A stretch of 12,474 nt of DNA from NCBI GenBank assembly GCA_000403945.1, contig APFI01000185.1, forward strand, positions 1 to 12,474, written 5' to 3'. The position numbers and the translations under genes are program-made. Every line of letters begins with the position of its first letter. Position 1 is the stretch's first letter. The DNA is from Desulfovibrio sp. Dsv1 (GTDB lineage: Bacteria; Desulfobacterota; Desulfovibrionia; Desulfovibrionales; Desulfovibrionaceae). The notes under the pieces were generated by a model. The model saw nothing but the letters and a program-made list of their open reading frames with translations, made no database searches and was not told where the DNA came from. Shown here piece after piece: positions 1-5,750 of this stretch.

Positions 1-186
1 TGGCATTTTCCATGATTTTACTCGGAAGAGTCATCAGGGAATCATGAAATGACTTCTAGGCTCCGCATCGCAAACCATGAGCACACTATGCCCCCACCCG
101 GATCCGAAAAAGGACGTTGGGCTGGCTTTTCCCCTTCGCCGCCGGGTCTGAACGCAAAAGAAGCCACAAAAAATTCTGAAAGCTAG
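1..186. other. Upstream intergenic DNA, no gene seen
   Basis: I see no credible coding region here; the reading frames crossing it lack family-like features or a ribosome binding site. One nested dyad is visible: CATGATT at 11-17 pairs with AATCATG at 40-46, and inside it ACTC (20-23) pairs with GAGT (28-31) around a GGAA loop. It has no U-tract after it, so it is not a standard terminator. It may be the 3' structure of a gene lying left of the window. Confidence 0.4.
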
Positions 187-218
187 TTGACTTTTTGTTA
201 GATTATTCACAAGATAAA
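187..218 (+). promoter_or_regulatory. Candidate sat promoter
   Basis: TTGACT at 187-192 matches the sigma-70 -35 box in five of six positions. The -10 is less clear: GATAAA at 213-218 has a 20-nt spacer, and AAGATA at 211-216 has an 18-nt spacer but matches poorly. The region overlaps a Rex-type operator, so a weak -10 masked by a repressor is plausible. A start near 225 would leave a leader of about 80 nt before the sat start codon. Confidence 0.45.
195..212 (+). promoter_or_regulatory. Rex-like operator in front of sat
   Basis: The sequence TTGTTAGATTATTCACAA fits the Rex consensus TTGTGA-N6-TCACAA. The right half-site is perfect and the left differs by one base (G to T). It lies immediately after the -35 box and overlaps the likely -10, a position suited to repression. 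Rex, the NADH-sensing repressor, has been reported to repress sat in Desulfovibrio vulgaris Hildenborough, which supports this reading. CRP/FNR-type regulators such as HcpR recognise a similar TGTGA-N6-TCACA core, so the identity of the factor is inferred. Confidence 0.6.
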
Positions 219-302
219 CGCCGGAACAACCCCCTTTCCGGCCGGATTGGATTTTGCTCGGCGCGGTGAGGCTTCCATAACTAAAACACGGAGGATTTCG
301 CG

Positions 303-1574
303 ATGTCCAAACTGGTACCCCCGCATGGCGGCAAAGGCTTGGTGTGTTGTCTGCTGAAGGGCAATGCATTGGAAGATGAGAAGAAAAAGGCCGCCGGCCT
401 GAAGCAGATCGAAATTTCTTCCCGCGCCAAGGGCGACCTGATCATGATGGGCATTGGCGGTTTTTCGCCCCTGACCGGCTTCATGGGCAAAGCTGACTGG
501 AAAAGCGTATGCGAAAAGATGCTGCTTGCCGACGGCACCTTCTGGCCCGTGCCGGTGACCCTCGACATCTCCGCCGAAGACGCCAGAAATTTGAAGGCCG
601 GCCAGGAGGTGGCCCTCGTCCGCAAGGGCGAAGTCATGGCCACCATGAAGGTGGAAGAAATCTACGAGATGACCGAAGCAGACAAGAAGTGGGAATGCGA
701 ACTGGTCTTCAAGGGCGAAGGCCCGGACTCCGAAAAATTCTGGGAAGTGGCCCCCAATGACCATCCCGGCGTTAAAATGGTGCTGGCCCAGAAAGAATAC
801 AACATTGCCGGTCCGGTGAAAGTTCTCTCGCAGGGCGAATTCCCCGAAAAGTTCCCGGGCGTGTACATGACCCCCGCCCAGCTGCGCGAAAAGATGGACG
901 AACGCGGATGGCAGAAAGTGGCCGCCCTGCAGCTGCGCAACCCCATGCACCGTTCGCATGAATACTTGGCAAAGATCGGCGTGGAAGTCTGCGACGGCGT
1001 GGTCATCCACTCCTTGGTGGGCTCCCTGAAGCCCGGCGATATCCCGGCCGAAGTGCGCGTGAAGTGCATCGACACCCTGGTGGACAAATATTTTGTCAAA
1101 GACTTTGTGATCCAGGCCGGCTATCCGCTGGACATGCGTTACGCCGGTCCGCGTGAAGCCCTGCTGCACGCCACCTTCCGTCAGAACTATGGCATCAACA
1201 ATCTGCTGGTGGGCCGCGACCACGCCGGTGTGGGCGACTTCTACGGCATGTTTGAAGCCCAGGAAATCTTCCGCAAGATGCCCGTGCCTGCCGAGGAAGG
1301 TAAACGCCTGCTCTGCGAGCCCCTGAACATCGACTGGACCTTCTACTGCAAGAAGTGTGACGGCATGGCATCCATGCGCACCTGCCCGCACAGCAAGGAA
1401 GACCGCGTGATCCTGTCGGGCACCAAGCTGCGCAAGATGCTCTCCGAAGGCGCGGAAGTGCCGGATCACTTCGGCCGCGAAGAAGTGCTCGTCATTCTGC
1501 GCGAGTACTATTCCGGTCTCACCGAAAAGGTGGAAATCAAGATGCAGCGCGCCGCCGCCGGTTCCACCATGTAG
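303..1574 (+). CDS. sat: Sulfate adenylyltransferase (dissimilatory ATP sulfurylase)
   Basis: This enzyme adenylates sulfate with ATP to give APS and pyrophosphate, the first cytoplasmic step of dissimilatory sulfate reduction. The 423-residue product has the family's nucleotide-binding motifs: Q-x-R-N-P-x-H-x-x-H at residues 210-219 and GRDHAG at 304-309. The cluster C349, C352, C361 and H363 fits the zinc or cobalt site reported for Desulfovibrio and Thermus enzymes. There is no fused APS kinase, as expected for the dissimilatory form. The start at 303 is fixed by GGAGG at 291-295, seven bases upstream. The gene is monocistronic by position: a candidate promoter and Rex-type site lie before it and a strong terminator follows 17 bases after the stop. 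APS reductase is not in the window. Identification is secure. Confidence 0.97.
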   Translation: MSKLVPPHGGKGLVCCLLKGNALEDEKKKAAGLKQIEISSRAKGDLIMMGIGGFSPLTGFMGKADWKSVCEKMLLADGTFWPVPVTLDISAEDARNLKAGQEVALVRKGEVMATMKVEEIYEMTEADKKWECELVFKGEGPDSEKFWEVAPNDHPGVKMVLAQKEYNIAGPVKVLSQGEFPEKFPGVYMTPAQLREKMDERGWQKVAALQLRNPMHRSHEYLAKIGVEVCDGVVIHSLVGSLKPGDIPAEVRVKCIDTLVDKYFVKDFVIQAGYPLDMRYAGPREALLHATFRQNYGINNLLVGRDHAGVGDFYGMFEAQEIFRKMPVPAEEGKRLLCEPLNIDWTFYCKKCDGMASMRTCPHSKEDRVILSGTKLRKMLSEGAEVPDHFGREEVLVILREYYSGLTEKVEIKMQRAAAGSTM

Positions 1575-1591
1575 CGAACCGCGTCAGCATG

Positions 1592-1629
1592 ATATAAAAG
1601 GGACGCCCCGAAGGGCGTCCCTTTTATAT
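1592..1629. terminator. Bidirectional terminator between sat and the lipoprotein gene
   Basis: A perfect 17-bp inverted repeat (1592-1608 with 1613-1629) encloses a four-base loop. The GC-rich core is flanked by A-rich sequence on one side and T-rich on the other, giving a U-tract in either direction. Read on the minus strand the loop is TTCG closed by C-G, the extra-stable cUUCGg tetraloop. It sits between two convergent genes and can terminate both. Confidence 0.92.
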
Positions 1630-1677
1630 TTGCATTGGCGACAAAACGCGCTTCGCGCGGCATACGGATGGGTGTGC

Positions 1678-1721
1678 GGCCGCTCTCGCAGCCGCCAGAG
1701 CAATTTCAAAATAATATTGCT
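1678..1721. repeat. Dispersed 44-bp intergenic repeat, copy A
   Basis: This 44-bp stretch aligns without gaps to 9784-9827, with 35 of 44 positions identical and all nine differences being transitions. It contains a small dyad, AGCAAT with ATTGCT at its right end. It lies in the convergent gap after the sat terminator, and its last base is the final base of the lipoprotein stop codon. It probably belongs to a genus-specific family of REP-like intergenic repeats. Confidence 0.6.
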
Positions 1722-1969
1722 TATTTTTTGCATTTCACAATAATATTCCGCATTGGCGTGTCGCGCACGCCAACGGTATTGGTGGCGACAATCTCATAGG
1801 GGCCGCCGCACTTGTCCGCCGCCTGATTATAGCAGTCCGCCCAGTCGGCCCCTCCATCGCAGTTGATGGAATAGCCCTCACTGCCGTCGGGCAGTTTGGC
1901 GTTGCGCGCGCCGCCGCAGGCGCAGAGCAGAAAAGCGAAGGCTCCCAACAACATGACGTTCTTCCACAT
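1721..1969 (-). CDS. Small cysteine-rich lipoprotein, function unknown
   Basis: The 82-residue product starts with a basic n-region, a hydrophobic stretch (residues 5-16) and a lipobox L15-C16-A17-C18, so C18 is the likely lipidated residue. The mature part of about 64 residues has four further cysteines (C37, C46, C54, C80), enough for two disulfides in the periplasm. A start at 1969 is supported by GGAGA at 1976-1980 on the minus strand. The layout (short lipoprotein, paired Cys, a C-terminal strand ending IIVKCKK) resembles small uncharacterised proteobacterial lipoproteins, but I cannot name a family. It converges on sat and shares its terminator. The neighbouring VKOR-thioredoxin protein could act on its disulfides; that is only a guess from proximity. 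Confidence 0.8.
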   Translation of the reverse strand: MWKNVMLLGAFAFLLCACGGARNAKLPDGSEGYSINCDGGADWADCYNQAADKCGGPYEIVATNTVGVRDTPMRNIIVKCKK

Positions 1970-2082
1970 AATTTTTCTCCAGACACGTTTTTGACGGGCA
2001 ATCCCGAAATCCCGTCACCGGTTCAGTGTGGCCCACGCCATTACGGAAAACAAGGTTTTTCCGCATCCATCAGTCCGCAGCT

Positions 2083-2415
2083 TCAGGGCGACGGGGGCAC
2101 CAGGCCCGCCAGAGCCATCAACAACTCCAGCACCACGCGCCGGAAGCGGGCCTCGTCCACGCGCCGAAACCAGCGCGCGCCCAGCCAGATGCCCAAAGCC
2201 ACGCAGGGCAGTAGCACGGCGACCGGCAGGAACACCTGCACCGTCATCACAGACTGTAACGCCAAGACACCAGCGCGGCCAGCACATCGGTGAACAGAAA
2301 AAGGCAATAAGCGCGGCGCGGCTGACTGCCGCGCTAGAGGAAGGCCCGGACAGGGAAAAAAGATCACCGGCGGTCCGCTGTTGGCCGACGCGCCGTTGAT
2401 CAGGCCAACGTCCAC
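2083..2415 (-). pseudogene. Remnant of a TauE/SafE-type anion exporter
   Basis: Three consecutive blocks in two alternating minus-strand frames reconstruct the C-terminal half of a TauE/SafE (sulfite/organosulfonate exporter) protein. About 2406-2356 reads GLINGASANSGPPVIFF, with the family's GPPV(I/V) signature. The frame then changes at an A6 run on the plus strand (2356-2361), followed by an in-frame TAG at 2336-2334. About 2312-2250 reads AYCLFLFTDVLAALVSW, a family-like transmembrane segment. A second shift near 2250 restores the first frame, which gives LPVAVLLPCVALGIWLGARW and then RVDEARFRRVVLELLMALAGLV, the typical final helices. The N-terminal half is missing: upstream of 2415 the frame is basic and low in hydrophobics. 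Such transporters move sulfite, sulfonates or other anions, a role that would suit this sulfur locus, but this copy cannot be functional. Confidence 0.7.
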
Positions 2416-2511
2416 CGCCCGCGCCGTTGTCGATTCTGACTGTCTTTTCTTATATGTCATAGCCCGGTTCAGGGCAAGTCCGGCCCGCCGTCTGACCGTC
2501 CGGCGCGAGGC

Positions 2512-2538
2512 AAAGCGCTCCAAAAGCTTCAGCGCTTT
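2512..2538. promoter_or_regulatory. Inverted repeat overlapping the -35 of the next promoter
   Basis: AAAGCGCT at 2512-2519 and AGCGCTTT at 2531-2538 form a perfect 8-bp dyad with an 11-base spacer. The right arm includes the first three bases of the candidate -35 box (2536-2541) of the VKOR-thioredoxin gene. It could be an operator or a chance hairpin. No U-tract follows it in the plus direction. Confidence 0.35.
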
Positions 2539-2564
2539 ACGAGCAGTAAAAAACAGCCTATAAA
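2536..2564 (+). promoter_or_regulatory. Candidate promoter of the VKOR-thioredoxin gene
   Basis: TTTACG at 2536-2541 and TATAAA at 2559-2564 are separated by 17 bases. The -35 matches four of six consensus positions and the -10 five of six. A start near 2571 would give a leader of about 100 nt, in which CGCTTC (2585-2590) and GAAGCG (2597-2602) form a short hairpin. A second AT-rich hexamer, TATACT at 2568-2573, has no matching -35. Confidence 0.5.
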
Positions 2565-2668
2565 TTTTATACTTTTGCGGCCAACGCTTCTTTTAGGAAG
2601 CGGTCTCCCCCACGGTGTATTGAAAACAGCGGCGCGTCCGCGCCTCACAGCCATACCACAGGTGTTTC

Positions 2669-3724
2669 ATGAAGCGATCCCGCGAAATACTCACCGGCCC
2701 TTTGTGCATCGCGCTGCTGGCAGCGGCTTTCTGCATCTGGAGCGCCTTCGGCAATGGCGTCAATTTCTGCGTGACAGCCGGTTGCTCATTGTATCAGGAT
2801 TTCACAGTGGGCGGCATTTCGCTCTGGTGGCTGGGCACGGGAACCTTTGCGGTTCTGGCCCTGCTGGCCCTGCTGGGGGCCGCAGCGCCGGGACGCCTTC
2901 TGGCCGGGCTGGCCCTGCTGGGCGATATATGCCTGTTGCTGCTCATGGCCCTGACCGCGCCCTGCGTGAGCTGCTTGGTGGTGGCCGTATTCTTCGTCCT
3001 GACCTACTTGGGCTTCCGCCATGCGGAACAGGGACAGGCGCGCGGGCGCGGCATCCAGCCCCGCCGCTCGCCCCTGCTTCTGCTCTGGATTCTGCTGTTC
3101 ACGGTCAATGTGGGAACCGTGACCCGCTCCCAGACCGCGATCTGGCCCATTGCGGAGGGCGACGAGGCCACAGTGCGCATGTTCTTCTCCCCCTCCTGCC
3201 CAAGCTGCCGCGAGGGCATCGACATTCTTTCGGGGCATGTGGACGTGGCTTTCTATCCCTTGGCTGAAAATGACAGCGACGTATACAGGGTAGCCCAGAT
3301 GCGCCGTCTGCTGGACACGGGCATGAATCTGGCCGAAGCCTTGGGCCAGTCCCAAAACGTGCCCCCAGCGCGCGGGTTCGCGGCTCTGAGTCCCGATCTG
3401 CTCTGGCTGCGTTTCAGAATGCTGCGCAACAAGGCCCATGTCTTTTCCGCTGGCGCGCAGACCGTGCCCTTCTTTGAATACCACGGGCTGCCCAGCATCC
3501 TGATCAAGCAACAGGCCCGGCAAAACCGCCAGCTGGCGGGCTCCGCATCAAACCGGACAGACATGCTGGCGCCCCCCTCGCCCTCGCAGTCCCGGGATAC
3601 GCCGTCTTCCGCGCGGGACGGCCAAACCGGCAGCCAGCCTGAAGTTCAGAACGGACAAGACGCCGCTCTGCCCTTGACCCCCCAAGTGGCGGGCCAGTGT
3701 CGCGGCACTACTCCTTGTCCGTAA
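2669..3724 (+). CDS. VKOR-like membrane protein fused to a thioredoxin-like domain
   Basis: The 351-residue protein begins with a five-helix membrane part (about residues 9-28, 47-70, 76-95, 97-115 and 134-152). It has the cysteine layout of vitamin K epoxide reductase homologues: a loop pair C34/C39 after helix 1 and a CVSC pair (99-102) at the start of helix 4. A soluble thioredoxin-like domain follows, with MFFSPSCPSC (C177, C180) as the redox site and TVP (265-267) in the cis-proline position. Bacterial VKOR homologues reoxidise thioredoxin-like partners using quinone to make periplasmic disulfides, and natural VKOR-thioredoxin fusions are known. Residues 281-351 are a Ser/Pro/Gln-rich tail with no recognisable fold, ending in a further Cys pair (C344, C350). 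The start at 2669 has only a weak AGGTG nearby at 2660-2664, but it opens helix 1 correctly. The substrate is unknown. The domain call comes from motifs, not a search. Confidence 0.75.
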   Translation: MKRSREILTGPLCIALLAAAFCIWSAFGNGVNFCVTAGCSLYQDFTVGGISLWWLGTGTFAVLALLALLGAAAPGRLLAGLALLGDICLLLLMALTAPCVSCLVVAVFFVLTYLGFRHAEQGQARGRGIQPRRSPLLLLWILLFTVNVGTVTRSQTAIWPIAEGDEATVRMFFSPSCPSCREGIDILSGHVDVAFYPLAENDSDVYRVAQMRRLLDTGMNLAEALGQSQNVPPARGFAALSPDLLWLRFRMLRNKAHVFSAGAQTVPFFEYHGLPSILIKQQARQNRQLAGSASNRTDMLAPPSPSQSRDTPSSARDGQTGSQPEVQNGQDAALPLTPQVAGQCRGTTPCP

Positions 3725-3752
3725 CCGGCAGCGGCCCGGCACCGGGGACAGT

Positions 3753-3780
3753 TCAGATTGCGCCTTTTAGCACAATCTGA
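3753..3780. terminator. Weak candidate terminator or hairpin after the VKOR-thioredoxin gene
   Basis: TCAGATTG (3753-3760) and CAATCTGA (3773-3780) form an 8-bp stem with a 12-nt loop, 28 bases after the stop codon. No run of T follows, so termination here is uncertain. The rest of 3725-3926 shows no credible gene; a 74-codon frame at 3758-3982 lacks a ribosome binding site and family features. Confidence 0.35.
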
Positions 3781-3926
3781 TGCACATTCTCTTTCCGAGA
3801 GCGGGCAACCTTTTTTCACAGCCTACCCAAACGCCTTAGCGCCTTTGCTCCCGGCTTCGGGCATGAACGGCGTGCTTTTTTCCAACGCCGGGGGCTGGAG
3901 AAAGCGCGTAAAATACCCGAAAGGGC

Positions 3927-3955
3927 TTGACGCGCTTGACCCTTCCCGCTTATAT
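3927..3955 (+). promoter_or_regulatory. Candidate promoter of the rsbRD-like-dsrMKJOP unit
   Basis: TTGACG at 3927-3932 and TTATAT at 3950-3955 are spaced by exactly 17 bases. The -35 matches five of six consensus positions. A start near 3962 would give a leader of about 30 nt before the first gene at 3992. No other comparable promoter is visible before dsrM, so this is the likely main promoter of the operon. I saw no Rex-like or FNR-like dyad next to it. Confidence 0.65.
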
Positions 3956-3991
3956 GAGAAAACTATACGCTTGGCCGTTTAGCTGAAATCC

Positions 3992-4516
3992 ATGAACATA
4001 CAAGAAATATTTCGCAGCCGGAAAAACGATATTGTCCGCCTCTGGACGGAGGCGGTATACTCTACTTATCCTTTTGAAACCACAGGCTTTCTGCGCACCA
4101 AACAGGATCCTTTCGGCAATCCCGTGGCCCATATGACCAAAGAGGCGGCGGGCACGCTGTATGATGCCGTGGCCGGGGAAGAGGTGAAAATCGACACGGT
4201 CAAGGCCGCGCTGGAACGCTTCGTGAAACTGCGCGCCGTGCAGACCTTCACGCCCAGCCAGGGTTTGGGCGTTTTTTATCTGATGAAGCCTCTGCTGCGG
4301 GAGCGCATCCTGCCGCCGCTGGCCGCCCGGAGCGGGCTTGACGCCTATCTCACGGCCGAATCCCGGCTGGACAGTTTGGCGTTGCTGGCTTTTGACATCT
4401 ACACCGCAGCCCGCGAAACACTGGCGGAGTCGCGTATCAAAGAAATCCGCAACCAGCACGCCCAACTGGCGCGCTGGGCGCAGAGGTTGGAGGAAGGCCC
4501 GTTCGGCGCGCGCTGA
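3992..4516 (+). CDS. RsbRD N-terminal-domain protein upstream of dsrM
   Basis: The 174-residue, mostly helical soluble protein matches the RsbRD N-terminal domain (RsbT co-antagonist type). It has W18 in an early helix, a DPFGNPV block at 39-45, and an R-A-V-Q block at 81-84 followed by F86, P88 and S89. In stressosome-like proteins this globin-fold-type domain senses a signal and passes it to a STAS domain. No STAS, kinase or other output domain follows here; the C-terminus ends in a short charged helix. The start at 3992 is set by an in-frame TAG at 3980-3982. No Shine-Dalgarno sequence is visible, so translation may be weak. The gene has its own promoter and no clear terminator before dsrM, suggesting cotranscription. 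A sensory or assembly role for the Dsr complex is inference only. Confidence 0.8.
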   Translation: MNIQEIFRSRKNDIVRLWTEAVYSTYPFETTGFLRTKQDPFGNPVAHMTKEAAGTLYDAVAGEEVKIDTVKAALERFVKLRAVQTFTPSQGLGVFYLMKPLLRERILPPLAARSGLDAYLTAESRLDSLALLAFDIYTAARETLAESRIKEIRNQHAQLARWAQRLEEGPFGAR

Positions 4517-4560
4517 CGCGCAACGGCGGGAGGCGGCTTGGAAGCCGGAGCGCGGCGGCG

Positions 4561-4618
4561 GACACCCTGCGTCCGCAGCCGTTTTTCGCTGTGGCGCGGG
4601 ACGCGACGTAAGGGTGTC
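4561..4618 (+). promoter_or_regulatory. Structured RNA leader before dsrM
   Basis: GACACCCT (4561-4568) pairs with AGGGTGTC (4611-4618). CGTC (4570-4573) can extend the stem with GACG (4605-4608). Inside, CCGCAGC (4573-4579) pairs with GCTGTGG (4588-4594) around a loop containing five T. The whole can fold into one long irregular hairpin in the 205-nt spacer before dsrM. The T-run is in the loop, not after the stem, so this is not a standard terminator. It may act as an RNA processing or stability element. Confidence 0.4.
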
Positions 4619-4721
4619 GGGGGCGGCACATCCTGCCGGTCCCCGGCGAAAACACAGCGCAAAAATCTTCCCGGAATCCACTCAGATAGTCGGGATAACT
4701 TGTAGTCAAGCGAGGTAGGGA

Positions 4722-5738
4722 ATGTTCTCATCATTACTGCTGGTGCTGCTCATAGGGACCATCGCTTGGGCGGGAGCGAGCGCGGGGCTCGCTCTGTTCG
4801 GCGTAGCGCTGCCTTATGTGGCGGCAGTCGTCTTCATCGTCGGCATGGTCTGGCGCATGGTCTACTGGGCGAAATCTCCCGTGCCCTTCTGCATCCCCAC
4901 CACCGGCGGCCAAGAGCAATCGCTTGATTTCATCAAGCAGAACAAGATCGACTGTCCCAGCACCACCTGGGGCGTTGTCCAGCGCATGTTTCTGGAAGTC
5001 TTTTTCTTCCGTTCGCTTTTCCGCAACAGCTTGGCTGGCGTGCGCGAAAACGACCCCGTCAACAACGGACCTCGCAGCGTCTATTATTCCTCCAAATGGC
5101 TGTGGTGTTTCGCCCTGCTCTTCCACTACTGCCTCCTGCTGATCTTCATCCGGCACTTCCGCTTCTTCATTGAGCCGGTACCGTCCTGTATCACCTTCCT
5201 GGAATCCATCGACGGGGTCATGCAGATAGGTTCACCGCGCTTCTTCTGGACCGGCGGGCTGGCCCTGGCGGCCCTGCTCTTCCTGCTGGCCCGGCGCATT
5301 TTCAACCAGCGCCTGCGCTATCTCTCCCTGCTCAACGACTACTTCCCGCTCTGGCTGCTCATCGGCATCGTGGGCACGGGCATCTGCCTGCGCTATTTTG
5401 ATAAAACCGAAATCGCCCAGGTCAAGGTCTTCGTCATGGGCCTGACCCACTTCGCTCCCGTGCCGGACGCGAACATCAACGCGCTGTTCTTCGTGCACCT
5501 GACCTTGGTCAGCGTACTGCTGATCTACTTCCCCTTCTCCAAACTCGCGCATATGCCGGGCGTGTTCTTCAGCCCCACGCGCAACCAAGCCAACAATTCC
5601 CGCCGGATGCGCCACATCAATCCCTGGAATCCGCCCAAGCAGTACTTCACCTACCCCGAGTACGAAGATACCTACCGCGACGCCATGGCCGAAGCCGGCC
5701 TGCCGCTGGAGAAGCAACCCGAAAAGGCCGCCGAGTAA
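4722..5738 (+). CDS. dsrM: DsrM, membrane cytochrome b subunit of the DsrMKJOP complex
   Basis: DsrM is the NarI-like cytochrome b of the Dsr membrane complex. It exchanges electrons with menaquinone and passes them to DsrK. The 338-residue protein has about six hydrophobic segments (near 4-22, 28-48, 127-143, 175-191, 208-223 and 253-271). Candidate haem b ligands within or beside the helices are H135, H145, H259 and H277. The C-terminus from about 280 is polar and cytoplasmic, where DsrK would dock. ATG at 4722 is preceded by GAGG at 4712-4715. The stop is 12 bases before dsrK, whose ribosome binding site overlaps the dsrM stop codon. Length and position before dsrK agree with other dsrMK pairs. 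Confidence 0.93.
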   Translation: MFSSLLLVLLIGTIAWAGASAGLALFGVALPYVAAVVFIVGMVWRMVYWAKSPVPFCIPTTGGQEQSLDFIKQNKIDCPSTTWGVVQRMFLEVFFFRSLFRNSLAGVRENDPVNNGPRSVYYSSKWLWCFALLFHYCLLLIFIRHFRFFIEPVPSCITFLESIDGVMQIGSPRFFWTGGLALAALLFLLARRIFNQRLRYLSLLNDYFPLWLLIGIVGTGICLRYFDKTEIAQVKVFVMGLTHFAPVPDANINALFFVHLTLVSVLLIYFPFSKLAHMPGVFFSPTRNQANNSRRMRHINPWNPPKQYFTYPEYEDTYRDAMAEAGLPLEKQPEKAAE

Positions 5739-5750
5739 GGAGTCGTCATC

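Noticed and set aside
195..212. HcpR or CRP/FNR site as the primary reading of the dyad before sat
   Set aside because: The core is compatible, but the full-length match and the known Rex control of sat favour Rex; the alternative is kept as a caveat only.
207..1469. A 420-codon open frame antisense to sat
   Set aside because: It is His/Ala/Val-rich without domain features and mirrors the GC-rich codon use of sat, which has clear motifs and a ribosome binding site.
2575..3267. A plus-strand frame overlapping the start of the VKOR-thioredoxin gene
   Set aside because: It is Arg/Pro/Gly-rich with no hydrophobic pattern, while the overlapping frame at 2669 has ordered membrane helices and Cys motifs.
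2786..3523. A 245-codon minus-strand frame opposite the VKOR-thioredoxin gene
   Set aside because: It is Gln/Gly/His-rich and has no recognisable fold; it is a shadow of the real gene.
3758..3982. A 74-codon plus-strand frame before the RsbRD-domain gene
   Set aside because: It has no ribosome binding site and no family features, and it covers the promoter region at 3927-3955.
4399..4734. Minus-strand frames across the rsbRD-like-dsrM spacer
   Set aside because: They are Arg/Pro/Ser-rich, overlap one another and two real genes, and lack ribosome binding sites.
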